Shown: positions 1 through 7,014, numbered from the stretch's first letter. The stretch is DNA of 11,363 nucleotides from Gemmatimonadaceae bacterium (GCA_025451425.1 JANWKK010000237.1:1-11363), one strand, 5' to 3'. The notes: generated by a model from the sequence alone, not told the origin. Program-made: numbers and translations.

Positions 1-28
1 AGCACTGAAGTAGTAGTGCGCAGGTGCC

Positions 29-78
29 GAGTGGCGAGTGACATGAGGCGAGTGGTCGCCACTTGTCACTCGCCACTC
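29..78. repeat. Large inverted repeat / hairpin after the TPM gene
   Basis: Two perfect 15-nt arms, GAGTGGCGAGTGACA at 29-43 and its reverse complement at 64-78, flank a 20-nt loop. The loop contains its own small hairpin, GGCGA (47-51) and TCGCC (56-60) around GTGG. The unit is built from variants of a GAGTGGC/GAGTGAC heptamer. It lies 10 nt beyond the stop codon of the minus-strand TPM gene, so it could act as its terminator, but there is no T-run after it. The repeated heptamers fit a dispersed REP-like intergenic repeat equally well. The symmetry is directly seen; the role is inferred. Confidence 0.7.
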
Positions 79-88
79 ACCACGGTTG

Positions 89-1228
89 TCAGTAGCTCCG
101 CCCTGCCCCGCCACCCCCAGCCGAGCCGCCGCCGAAGCTCGAGCCGCCTCCACTACCGCCACTACCACCGCTAAAGCCGCCGCCACCAGAGCTGCCCGAA
201 CCGCCTGACGACGACGCCGACACGACGATCTGCGGGATGACTTCGTGTCGCGAGTCCTTGAAGCCACAGTTCAGGCATTCACGGTAAATCGCGCGCGATC
301 CTGAAGAGACAGTCGTCGCCGCACGCAACGTGACCGACCGGGTCTCGCACGTCCGGCGCCGGCAGCTCGGACACTCCGTGTACTTGCTGAACCACTTCCT
401 GTGTGGGATGACGAGCCGCTGTTGGCATTGTGGACAGACCCAGACGTCGTAGTCGACACTGCCAAGCCGTTCCTCCAGGCCTTCCTCGCGCGTGAGCATC
501 GCGTCATCCTCGGCCTCGCTCAACAGGCGCATCCACCCATGACCGGCGGGGCAGCGACGCGGACGGCGACGTCGGAATCGAACGAGTCCAATGCTCGCAC
601 CCACGAGTACGAGCACCCCGAGCGGCGCGAGGAACCAAGCGCGGTTCCCAGTCGATTTTTTGACAGCGCTCGTCGGCCGCCCTGGCGCGATCGCATCGGG
701 ACGCCACGCCGTCTCTTCACGTGCCGCGTCGGCGAGCTTCTGCACTCCCTGCAGCATCCCGCCGTCGAAGTTGCCGACGCGAAAGGACGGGAGCACCCAA
801 CTGTCGAGGATGCGGCCGACGCGTGCGTCGGGGAGCACGCCTTCGAGTCCATAGCCAACGCTGACGTAGGTCTTGCGGAGCGCCGGTGACCAGAGGAAGA
901 CGATGCCGTTGTCGCGCTGCCGCTTTCCGACGCCCCAGCGGCGGTGCAGGAGGAGCGCCGCGTCCGCGGGCTCGAGTCCGTCGAGCGAGTCGAGGACGAC
1001 GACGGCCATCTCGATCGACTTCTCGCGATCGAGTGCGTCGACGATACCGTCAATGGACTGCACCGTGATCTTCGCGAGATGGTGCGCGGGGTCTGCAACC
1101 CAACTGCCGTTCGTCTCACGCGGGTTGCGTACCCACGACAGTTGTCCGTCCTGCGTAGTGCTCTGAGCGATCTGCAGGAAGAGAGTCGCCGAAATGGCGA
1201 CGGGAAGCGTGAGAGCGCGAAGGGACAT
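89..1228 (-). CDS. TPM-domain membrane protein with zinc ribbons and Gly/Ser tail
   Basis: A 379-aa protein. The start was placed at 1228 (MSLRALTLPV...) because a signal-peptide-like hydrophobic stretch (residues 5-22) begins there, and a longer open frame reaching 1540 would run through the divergent DUF3830 gene. Residues ~35-170 match the TPM (TLP18.3/Psb32/MOLO-1) fold: DNGIVFLW (107-114), YVSVGYGLEGVLPDAR (121-136) and a conserved NFDGG (153-157). A Pro/Ser linker leads to one TM helix (~198-218) with an Arg-rich cytoplasmic edge. Then come Cys pairs typical of zinc ribbons (C226/H230, C265/C268, C286/C289 with C294, C318/C321) and a Gly/Ser-rich tail (~338-379). YgcG-type TPM proteins commonly have such tails. 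The TPM domain would be extracytoplasmic and the ribbons cytoplasmic. TPM proteins are linked to protein or membrane quality control, but the substrate is unknown. No strong Shine-Dalgarno (SD) sequence is visible. Confidence 0.85.
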   Translation of the reverse strand: MSLRALTLPVAISATLFLQIAQSTTQDGQLSWVRNPRETNGSWVADPAHHLAKITVQSIDGIVDALDREKSIEMAVVVLDSLDGLEPADAALLLHRRWGVGKRQRDNGIVFLWSPALRKTYVSVGYGLEGVLPDARVGRILDSWVLPSFRVGNFDGGMLQGVQKLADAAREETAWRPDAIAPGRPTSAVKKSTGNRAWFLAPLGVLVLVGASIGLVRFRRRRPRRCPAGHGWMRLLSEAEDDAMLTREEGLEERLGSVDYDVWVCPQCQQRLVIPHRKWFSKYTECPSCRRRTCETRSVTLRAATTVSSGSRAIYRECLNCGFKDSRHEVIPQIVVSASSSGGSGSSGGGGFSGGSGGSGGGSSFGGGSAGGGGAGRSY

Positions 1229-1324
1229 ACTGGTCAGGTAGGTTTGGAGCGGGATCGGAATGAAGCTCAGCGCGCAATGCTTGACTGAAACGTCCCCCTC
1301 AAGTGATGTCTTTGCCGACACTAA

Positions 1325-1756
1325 ATGACGACACTCTCGATTAGCGTGGGCGGGACGCTGACCTTCAGCGCGCGAATGGAACTGGAGCTCAGCCGCCAGA
1401 CGTGTGAGCGATTCGCACGACTCCTCCCCTTCTCCGCCCGACTGATTCAGGCACGGTGGAGTGGAGAGGCCGCATGGATTCCGCTCGGAGACGCGGCCAG
1501 CAACTTTGTCGGGCTTCCACACGAGAATCATACGAGTCATCCGGCGCCCGGAGAGATTCTGCTCTATCCGGGCGGTTATAGTGAAGCGGAGCTGCTGCTT
1601 CCGTACGGATCAACGTGCTTCTCCAGCAAAGTCGGGCAGCTCGCCGGCAATCATTTCCTAACGATCATCGAGGGCCGCGAACAGCTCGCTGAACTGGGGC
1701 GGCGTGTGCTGTGGACTGGCGCACAGGAGATTGTCTTTGCCCTGCGTCATCACTGA
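1325..1756 (+). CDS. DUF3830 family protein (cyclophilin-like fold)
   Basis: A 143-aa protein that I recognise as DUF3830, a small family predicted to adopt a cyclophilin-like barrel and without an established reaction. Family-like stretches are WSGEAAWIPLGD (residues ~45-56), a HxAPGEILLYPGG block (~72-84), and SSKVGQLAGNHFLTI followed by the helix EQLAELGRRVLW in the C-terminal third. The length is usual for the family and there is no signal peptide, so it is probably cytosolic. It is transcribed divergently from the TPM gene across a 96-nt gap. That gap holds a TTGACT (1281-1286) that could be a -35 box, but the matching -10 is poor, and no SD is obvious before the ATG at 1325. DUF3830 genes elsewhere sit near amidohydrolase or transport genes; none is seen here. 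Family assignment is firm; function is unknown. Confidence 0.85.
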   Translation: MTTLSISVGGTLTFSARMELELSRQTCERFARLLPFSARLIQARWSGEAAWIPLGDAASNFVGLPHENHTSHPAPGEILLYPGGYSEAELLLPYGSTCFSSKVGQLAGNHFLTIIEGREQLAELGRRVLWTGAQEIVFALRHH

Positions 1757-1768
1757 CCGAGGCGCAGC

Positions 1769-1791
1769 CCTCGCGGTGAAGATGCGCGAGG
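1769..1791 (+). terminator. Stem-loop after the DUF3830 gene
   Basis: CCTCGCG (1769-1775) and CGCGAGG (1785-1791) form a perfect 7-bp GC-rich stem with a 9-nt loop, starting 13 nt after the DUF3830 stop codon. Its position suits a terminator, but it is followed by AAAGACA and not by a T-tract, so it may be only an RNA 3'-end stabiliser or a Rho-assisted site. Confidence 0.35.
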
Positions 1792-3040
1792 AAAGACACC
1801 GCCGCGACGCCCGACTCACGCGAACAGAAGAATGCAGTGCGTGAATGTCGATCGCACGCTGTGATTCTCCGACACACCGTTCTCACACTACCGACGTCCA
1901 ATAAGCGGAAGTTGATCCTCGCTTTCAATACCTGGAAACGGAGAATCTCCCTGGCTCTTCACATTTCGCGTGGACCATTGAGCGCTTTCACCATCGTTCA
2001 TCGAACTACCACAAGCGAGTGGCGAACAATGCACGACAACATCACGACTTCGTGGTCGTCGCGCGCCACTTCCCCCAACGACGCTCCGCCTAACCGCAAG
2101 CCGATGCATACATGCACAGACTTGCGCGCCACATTCATGCACGTGGGTGGGCTTTTGCCGCAATCACCGGCGGGTTACCGAGCGACGCCAAGGATTTACA
2201 CAAGTCGGTGGCAGACTTATCGCGCGCCGCACCGCACTATTATCGCAAGCACGCCGACTTCTCACGCTCCGCGCCGACTTTTGCAAATCAAGCCGCGGAC
2301 TTCTGCCGCTCTGGCGAAATGAATGGTTCGCTGGCGCGGACGTGGCCTTTCATTAATCTCGACAACCACTCGGCGAACGATGATTAGAATTTCAAGAGAT
2401 CAGTGTTGCAGATGCCCAACGACGACATGCCTCGCGAGCGTATGACTTCGCATACCGGAACGCGCTTCGTCACGCACCGATCGCGCACCGCCACGCGCTG
2501 ACCATCAGGATTGACCCGCGGACTCTCAGGTGGCCGGCGACGCACTCACAGCAGCAGCCCGCAACCTCCCGGCGTTCGCATCGACTCACGAGCGATGACG
2601 CCCGTTGCTGGCGGCGACACGCGCCACGCCTGACGCGCCATGCTGTCCCCGCACTCCGACACGCAGCGTCTTTGCACGAACACGCGTCGGGATCCGACTG
2701 AAACTCGCTGGCCCTCGGGAGACAGCCACCGCGCATCCTTCGGTAGCCCTCGCACACGCTCCGACAGCCCGCACCCTCCTGAGGCCACGCCTCTTGCCCG
2801 GGGCACCACGCTGTGTACTTGATAGCAACGCTCGGTCCTTCGTGGCTCCACGTCCGGCCCCTCGTTACGGACTACCCTCGCTCGCACCGCCACCCAGCGC
2901 GCCTTACCAACCACGTCGCTCGCTCCCGGCACCCGGCGCCTAACCCGCTTAAGTCACGACGGTACTCGGCACATCACGCGCAGTCCTCCGCGCACACCGA
3001 CCGACACCTCGTCACCCACCCTCCAACCCTATCCCATCCC
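1792..3040. other. Gene-poor region, no convincing coding sequence
   Basis: About 1.25 kb in which no frame on either strand gives a protein I recognise. Conceptual translations are dominated by Arg, Ala, Pro, Ser, His and Thr in the way of shadow frames, without hydrophobic core patterns or good SD sites. The first part has mixed composition, including an AT-richer patch around 2370-2410. A periodic repeat lies at 2214-2310. From about 2600 to 3040 the plus strand becomes strikingly rich in C and poor in G: by my count 33 C to 13 G in 2881-2940, and 24 C to 2 G in 3001-3040. Small hairpins such as GAGGC/GCCTC near 2780 are present but not distinctive. It could hold a non-coding RNA, decayed genes, or spacer DNA; the sequence alone does not decide. 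Confidence 0.6.
2214..2310. repeat. Degenerate ~21-nt periodic repeat
   Basis: A GACTT-centred motif recurs at 2214, 2256, 2276 and 2298, with a weaker CACTA copy at 2235. The spacings are 21, 21, 20 and 22 nt. The best-matching units read roughly GCCGACTTCTCACGCTCCGC and GCGGACTTCTGCCGCTCTGG. A further GACTT followed by GCGCGCC lies upstream near 2119. In one plus-strand frame the array translates as loosely heptad repeats of the type ADFSRSA, but no family is recognised and the surrounding frame does not look coding. It may be a short tandem repeat that has drifted, or a set of helically phased protein-binding sites two turns apart. Confidence 0.45.
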
Positions 3041-3240
3041 ATGAGAGAGCGCCAGGAACGTCAGATCTCGGCTCTCGAGAGTATCGTGAGATCCCTTGAG
3101 CAAGCGGTCTTCACGAATGCGAGCCTGCTGCCCATCTCACGGACGAGATCATTGCACATTACGCGCGCGTGAAGGCGCTCGTTGACGAAACCGACGCGCC
3201 AAGGCGAGACCCGTCATACGGCGCGGTAAGAGGAGAGTGA
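3041..3240 (+). pseudogene. Possible frameshifted small helical-protein gene
   Basis: An ATG at 3041 opens MRERQERQISALESIVRSLE and continues to about 3130 with charged, amphipathic-helix character and mostly G/C third positions. Near 3125-3135 the same style of sequence jumps to another plus-strand frame: AHLTDEIIAHYARVKALVDE, ending in a TGA at 3238-3240. The distance from ATG to TGA is 200 nt, so a single missing base would restore an open frame of about 66 residues forming one long amphipathic helix. I do not recognise the family. There is no SD before the ATG, and the preceding 40 nt are almost devoid of G. It could be a decayed gene, a sequencing error in an intact gene, or chance. Confidence 0.3.
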
Positions 3241-3241
3241 C

Positions 3242-3266
3242 AAAAAGGGCTGCGCGAGCTCAACCC
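3242..3266 (-). terminator. Intrinsic terminator of the serine hydrolase gene
   Basis: Read on the minus strand, GGGTTG (3266-3261) can pair with CAGCCC (3252-3247), six pairs with one G-U, around an 8-nt loop, directly followed by TTTTT (3246-3242). It lies 20 nt past the hydrolase TAG at 3286-3288. A GC-rich stem plus a U-run is the classic Rho-independent signature, and this is the best terminator in the window. Confidence 0.65.
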
Positions 3267-3285
3267 GGCTGTGGTTTAGCCTATA

Positions 3286-5181
3286 CTACATTGCCGCCGG
3301 CGGCGCGAGCGATTTGTTCACCAACGCGGCGATCGCGTGCGTCATCTGACCCGGTGCCGCGCCGGCAAAATTCGTCAGCACGACGACCGTCAAGCTGTCG
3401 TCGGGGAAGCGGGCGATATCGCAAGTGAAGCCCTGCCAGCCGCCACTGTGCTCGATGATACGATGTCCGTTCATCACCGAGATCATCCACCCGAATCCGT
3501 AGTTGGCCGGATTGGGCTTGCCGTCGTTGAGCGTATAGACGGTCCACAGCCGGTCGAAGCTGGACTGTTTCAACAAACTCGTGCCATATAGCGCTTCGTC
3601 CCACTTCGCGAGGTCGAGCACGTTGAAATACAGCGTTCCGTCAGCCGTCGAGTTGAAGGTCGGCGACACGAAATCCTGATTGCGAATGCCGCGCGGGCCG
3701 TTCGGTTCATAGCCCGCGGCGCGATTCGGAATGATGTCGGCGTCGCTGATCAAACGCGTCGCGGTCATCTCCCACGGCTTGAACAAACGCTCATGCAAGA
3801 AATCGTTGTAACGCTTGCCGGTCACCTTGTGAATCATGATGCCGAGCAGGAGATAGTTCGTGTTGCGATAGTTCCACTGGTCGCCGGGCTTCGCTTCCAT
3901 CGGGAGCGCTTCGACTTTCTTCACGAGCTCATCCTCCGTGAAGTCCAGTCGGAGATAGAACGGCCCCTTCGGCCCGGCGCGCTCACCCGTCTCGTACTCG
4001 GCCAATCCCGACGTGTGCGAGAGCAAGTTCCTAACGAGGATCGGCTTCCACCAGTCGGGCGCATCGGGGAAATACTGTACGATGCTGTCGTCGAGACGGA
4101 CTTTGCCTTCTTCGACCAGCATCATGACAACGGCGGAAACGAACTGTTTGCCGACGGAGCCCGATTGGAAGATCGTTTGCGGCGTCACTGGAACATTCAG
4201 CTCGACGTTCGCCAATCCATATCCCTTGGCGAGCAGGATCTCACCGCGCCGGTAGACGCCGACAGCCAGTCCGGGCACATGATTCTTCTTCATCTGGCCC
4301 GCGACGTAGCGATCGATGCTGAGGAGCTGTTCGGAGGTGAGGGCCGTCCCGACTGACGCCGCGACCATCGCCGTCGACAGTCGTTTCGCGGAAACAATCA
4401 GGATGGCGTCCGTGGCGACGTCGCGCTTGTCGAGCGAGAGTCCAAGTCGGGCGAGCGCATCGAAGATCGAGAGTGCGAGCGAGTCTGGTGGACCGCCGGC
4501 CGCCACACGCGCGACGGCTGCATCGTGCGGGACCCTACCCATCCAGTCGATCTGGAAATTGAACACGCCATCGAGCCCTGTCCGATCGACGACGGGATAG
4601 CCGATGTAGCCACCCGCGATGCGCGGCAGCAGCGTCGCAAGATCGGACATTCCATAGGAACGACAGCCCACGTGGATCTGCCGGGCAATCCCGGGAACTT
4701 GATCGCATGATGGCTCGACCGGCGTCGTCGCGCGCTGAAACTTCGGTCCAGTGCTCGCGACCATGAGGGCGTAGACCGTGTCGTGATTCGGCACGTGTCG
4801 CACAGCGAGTTGGAAGCGCGCCGCCAGGATCTTCCGCAACTGAAGCAATACGCTGTCTCGCGGCGACGGCGTGAGTCGTGTCACGATCTCGAATCGGTCG
4901 GAATCGACCCACGACGGACCCCCACTGACGGCACTGTCAGGGAGGTCGTAGGCAAAGGCGACGAGCTTTCTCAAACTCGCATTGTGGACTCGCACGTAGC
5001 CATTGGGCAGAATGCCGACACTGACCCAATCAGCTTTCGCTTCCGTGAGGTGGATGTCGTTCGCCTCAAGCGTGCGAGGGGACGCAGGACTCTGAGCCGA
5101 CACCACACTCGCCAAGCTGGCGACAATAGCAACTCCACCGACGATTTGACGGAGCCGCTTCGGCAACTCGCTGTACCACAT
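3286..5181 (-). CDS. TIGR03435-type domain fused to a class C beta-lactamase-like serine hydrolase
   Basis: A 631-aa exported protein. Residues 1-30 form a signal peptide (positive start, hydrophobic VGGVAIVASLASVVSA). Residues ~40-265 resemble the soil-associated TIGR03435 domain: the GGPSWVDSDRFEIV block, LLQLRKILAARFQLAVRH, a VVDRTGLDGVFNFQIDW stretch and a terminal LGLSLDKRD...ILIVSAKR. Residues ~285-625 are a beta-lactamase/D-Ala-D-Ala-carboxypeptidase/esterase (PF00144-type) domain with all three active-site motifs: S342-V-G-K345 (SxxK nucleophile), Y438-R-N440 (YxN) and H578-S-G (the KTG-equivalent). HTSGL (389-393) and the GFGWM and HSGGWQGF regions are also typical. The acyl-serine chemistry should therefore be intact. 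The natural substrate (peptide, ester or lactam) cannot be told, and antibiotic resistance should not be assumed. The ATG at 5181 has GAGGA 5 nt upstream. A dyad and -10 box precede it and an intrinsic terminator follows, so it is probably its own transcription unit. Confidence 0.88.
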   Translation of the reverse strand: MWYSELPKRLRQIVGGVAIVASLASVVSAQSPASPRTLEANDIHLTEAKADWVSVGILPNGYVRVHNASLRKLVAFAYDLPDSAVSGGPSWVDSDRFEIVTRLTPSPRDSVLLQLRKILAARFQLAVRHVPNHDTVYALMVASTGPKFQRATTPVEPSCDQVPGIARQIHVGCRSYGMSDLATLLPRIAGGYIGYPVVDRTGLDGVFNFQIDWMGRVPHDAAVARVAAGGPPDSLALSIFDALARLGLSLDKRDVATDAILIVSAKRLSTAMVAASVGTALTSEQLLSIDRYVAGQMKKNHVPGLAVGVYRRGEILLAKGYGLANVELNVPVTPQTIFQSGSVGKQFVSAVVMMLVEEGKVRLDDSIVQYFPDAPDWWKPILVRNLLSHTSGLAEYETGERAGPKGPFYLRLDFTEDELVKKVEALPMEAKPGDQWNYRNTNYLLLGIMIHKVTGKRYNDFLHERLFKPWEMTATRLISDADIIPNRAAGYEPNGPRGIRNQDFVSPTFNSTADGTLYFNVLDLAKWDEALYGTSLLKQSSFDRLWTVYTLNDGKPNPANYGFGWMISVMNGHRIIEHSGGWQGFTCDIARFPDDSLTVVVLTNFAGAAPGQMTHAIAALVNKSLAPPAAM

Positions 5182-5213
5182 AGGGTCCTCGCGAGAACGT
5201 TGTTGACTACCGC

Positions 5214-5239
5214 TTCTTGCCCCGACAGAAGGGCAAGAA
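5214..5239. promoter_or_regulatory. 9-bp inverted repeat upstream of the hydrolase gene
   Basis: TTCTTGCCC (5214-5222) and GGGCAAGAA (5231-5239) are perfect arms around an 8-nt spacer. The element sits between the stop of the upstream membrane-protein gene (5273) and the hydrolase start (5181), both on the minus strand. No T-run follows on the minus strand, which argues against a simple terminator. It could be a repressor operator just downstream of the proposed transcription start, or a leader hairpin. The symmetry is seen; the role is inferred. Confidence 0.5.
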
Positions 5240-5246
5240 TTAGCAA

Positions 5247-5252
5247 AGTATA
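5247..5252 (-). promoter_or_regulatory. Candidate -10 box for the hydrolase gene
   Basis: The minus strand reads TATACT here, five of six matches to TATAAT, about 66 nt upstream of the hydrolase ATG. It would place a transcription start near 5240, at the edge of the 5214-5239 dyad. The -35 region (around 5270-5275, TAGCTG) is weak, so the call is tentative. Confidence 0.3.
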
Positions 5253-5272
5253 CAAGTCGCCAGTGCGGTCAG

Positions 5273-5998
5273 CTACGAAGGTTCGCGCAGCTCGATTCGT
5301 CCGTCTTGGGAGCGTGCCGAACACCTCGGCATGAGCGCCCCCACAGCCAACAACCAGCCGACGCCACCCACGCGTGTGATTGGAATAGCCACCGTCATGG
5401 GTACGCTCAGCAGGCCTAACGCGGAGAGCGCACCCGTGGTCGCAATCAAGAAACCAAACCAGACGACCCACTGTGGCAGCAGCCGCGCAAAATGACTGGA
5501 AACCGACACGCCACCAGCCAGCAGCCCTAGTCCAACCGCGAAGGCAGGTCCCCCGAAAAGAAAAACCAGGAAATGGAGCGCGCGAGCGACGGGCATCGAA
5601 GCCGCAGCCTCAGGAACCGACAACATCCACAGAAAGAGTCCGGCGACTGCGAGACCACCGGACGCAGCGATTCCACCGGCGAATGCCGCGTAGACGCCAG
5701 CGTGCCGCACACCCAAGAATTGGAGCCGCGCGACGGTCGTTGCCGTGTAGATCGCCAACGGGATCGCCGAGGCGAAGCAGAGGAAGCCACTGACGCGGGT
5801 TGCTTCCGGGTCCAGAGAAAAAAACTGACGTGCAATCTCGGGTTCGCCGAATGGATTCAGAGCGGCGATGTCGCGCAGCGAAGTACCATGTCGAAGCAAC
5901 GTGAGCGCCGCCACGCTCGCGACGAGCAGAAGCGCATGGGCCGCCCCTAACGAGAGTAGGGACGACGTGCCGCGGGTGTCATCCGCTAGGGCGACCAC
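5273..5998 (-). CDS. Multi-pass integral membrane protein, about six TM helices
   Basis: A hydrophobic protein with about six TM helices. Numbered from a possible upstream GTG at 6025, these are ~28-45, 77-99, 108-136, 148-172, 185-207 and 212-233. A soluble stretch containing LNPFGEPEIARQFFSLDPEA separates the first two. The start at GTG 5998 (241 aa) is preferred because GGAGGAG lies 10 nt before it. The GTG at 6025 would give 250 aa but has no SD. The layout resembles DUF4386-like or related uncharacterised membrane families, with motifs such as SGFLCFASAIPLAIYTAT, ARALHFLVFLFGGPAF and the ending GWLLAVGALMP. I cannot assign a substrate or activity, and no catalytic residues stand out. It precedes the hydrolase by about 90 nt on the same strand, but the dyad and terminator arrangement suggests separate control. 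Confidence 0.75.
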   Translation of the reverse strand: MVALADDTRGTSSLLSLGAAHALLLVASVAALTLLRHGTSLRDIAALNPFGEPEIARQFFSLDPEATRVSGFLCFASAIPLAIYTATTVARLQFLGVRHAGVYAAFAGGIAASGGLAVAGLFLWMLSVPEAAASMPVARALHFLVFLFGGPAFAVGLGLLAGGVSVSSHFARLLPQWVVWFGFLIATTGALSALGLLSVPMTVAIPITRVGGVGWLLAVGALMPRCSARSQDGRIELREPS

Positions 5999-6145
5999 GC
6001 GATTCCGGCTCCTCCAAGGTGACACGCGTCATGGTGCCCTTCGCGCCGCGCCTGTCGCACGACGCGTCTGCTTCGCGTGGCGATGTTCCACCAGCGGAGA
6101 AACACTGGCGATTCATGCTTGCCGCGAGCAGGCGACGAAAAGCAG

Positions 6146-6427
6146 CTACAACTCCTCGTTGGACTGCGTCGACTGAAGCGATCCGGCGCTCCGGTGGAGC
6201 TCGCTGACGAGCCCAAGGCGCTCATCGTCGGTAAGCCACGGAGCGCCCTCTTCCCCTTCCTCTTGGTCAATCAGGTAGGCCGCTACCTCGGAATCGCGTG
6301 CGCCGGCGTCGAACATTCCGACAATCGTCGCGGCGACTTCCTGCAGATTCATAGGCGCGCGCGCCCAGCGGGACGCGAGCAATTCCTCTGCACGGGCTCG
6401 CCAACGACCGTATTTGTTCGTGATCAC
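6146..6427 (-). CDS. Hypothetical 93-aa protein
   Basis: A small soluble acidic protein, starting at GTG 6427 (MITNKYGRWRARAEELLASR). It has a basic N-terminal helix, a middle with NLQEVAATIVGMFDAGARD followed by SEVAAYLIDQEEGEEG, and a C-terminal helix LTDDERLGLVSELHRSAGS. The heptad-like hydrophobic spacing and well-formed helices support a real gene, and the opposite-strand frames look like shadows. No domain family with known function is recognised, and there are no Cys or metal-binding motifs. It lies 47 nt downstream of the conserved membrane protein gene on the same strand, so the two may be co-transcribed. A G-rich GGGGGATGG segment shortly upstream may serve in ribosome binding, although its spacing to the GTG is not ideal. 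The start codon is the least certain part. Confidence 0.6.
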   Translation of the reverse strand: MITNKYGRWRARAEELLASRWARAPMNLQEVAATIVGMFDAGARDSEVAAYLIDQEEGEEGAPWLTDDERLGLVSELHRSAGSLQSTQSNEEL

Positions 6428-6474
6428 TGTGATTCCATCCCCCGAAAGGTGGCAGACTAAGATAGCAGCACGAG

Positions 6475-7014
6475 CTAGCCCCTGGCTTTGCGCGTTCTTC
6501 GCTCGTACATGAAGATGACCGGAACATAGAACACCGTGTCGGCGGCCACTTTGCCAGCGACGACGCCGAGCTTGAGTCCCAGCAATCGAACGCCGAGTCC
6601 CATTGCCAGCGGTCTGGTGACGAAGGTGTCGAGCAGAGCTGCGGGTCCGAATTCCGCAAGCAGTCCACTCACGACTCCGCCTGCCCTGCGCGCGCTGAAC
6701 CTCTCCGCCGCCACGCGCGCCGCGCGCGACTCAGTCAAAAGATCTCGTGTGACGATCACCGTCGCGTAGCCAATGCTTTCGCCCCACGCCGCACCGTACG
6801 CGGCCGCGATGCTGTTCCCGGTTGTGCGGCGGACGATGAACGATCCGAGGAACGCGCAGGCGATCCCGGCGCATTCGGCGAGGCCGTAGCGACTCACCCA
6901 CTCGATGACCCGCTGGCGCCGCGGAGGGCGCGTCGACGGCGCGGGCGCGATGCGCTCGATCAGCCATCGGACCGCGGTCCGGCGCAGTTCGAGGACCCTA
7001 ACGATGACGTTCAT
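6475..7014 (-). CDS. Conserved hypothetical membrane protein
   Basis: A 179-aa protein with ATG at 7014. An Arg-rich, cytoplasm-like N-terminus (residues 1-37) is followed by hydrophobic segments at ~42-62, 66-86, 113-140 and 147-170, and by a basic tail ERRTRKARG. Blocks that look family-conserved are RRTTGNSIAAAYGAAWGE (62-79), EFGPAALLDTFVTRPLAMGL (121-140) and GVVAGKVAADTVFYVPVI (150-167). They resemble an uncharacterised bacterial membrane-protein family whose function I cannot name. The Glu, Asp and Arg within the second block lie in or beside membrane segments and may be functionally important. It is divergent from the FabZ-like gene and upstream of the 93-aa hypothetical gene. No clear SD is seen before the ATG. 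Confidence 0.75.
   Translation of the reverse strand: MNVIVRVLELRRTAVRWLIERIAPAPSTRPPRRQRVIEWVSRYGLAECAGIACAFLGSFIVRRTTGNSIAAAYGAAWGESIGYATVIVTRDLLTESRAARVAAERFSARRAGGVVSGLLAEFGPAALLDTFVTRPLAMGLGVRLLGLKLGVVAGKVAADTVFYVPVIFMYERRTRKARG

Noticed and set aside
1281..1309. Promoter for DUF3830 (TTGACT and TGATGT)
   Set aside because: The -35 is good, but the -10 at the right spacing matches only two of six positions, so it is noted in the gene entry but not called as a feature.
1229..1540. N-terminal extension of the TPM protein to 1540
   Set aside because: It would overlap the DUF3830 gene on the opposite strand, and a signal peptide starts at 1228, so the extension is a shadow frame.
2105..2116. 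TGCAT-AC-ATGCA inverted repeat
   Set aside because: Only 5-bp arms in a region with no gene start nearby; expected by chance.
1837..2322. 161-aa open frame on the plus strand
   Set aside because: Composition is rich in Arg, Thr and His, no domain or hydrophobic pattern is recognised, there is no SD, and it crosses the periodic repeat in a different frame.
2546..2932. 128-aa minus-strand open frame opposite the C-rich block
   Set aside because: Its Arg/Gly/Val/Ser-heavy translation follows from the G-rich strand composition, which removes stop codons; no family is recognised.
3793..4356. 187-aa plus-strand open frame within the hydrolase gene
   Set aside because: It is antisense to the conserved hydrolase domain, whose active-site motifs are in the minus-strand frame.
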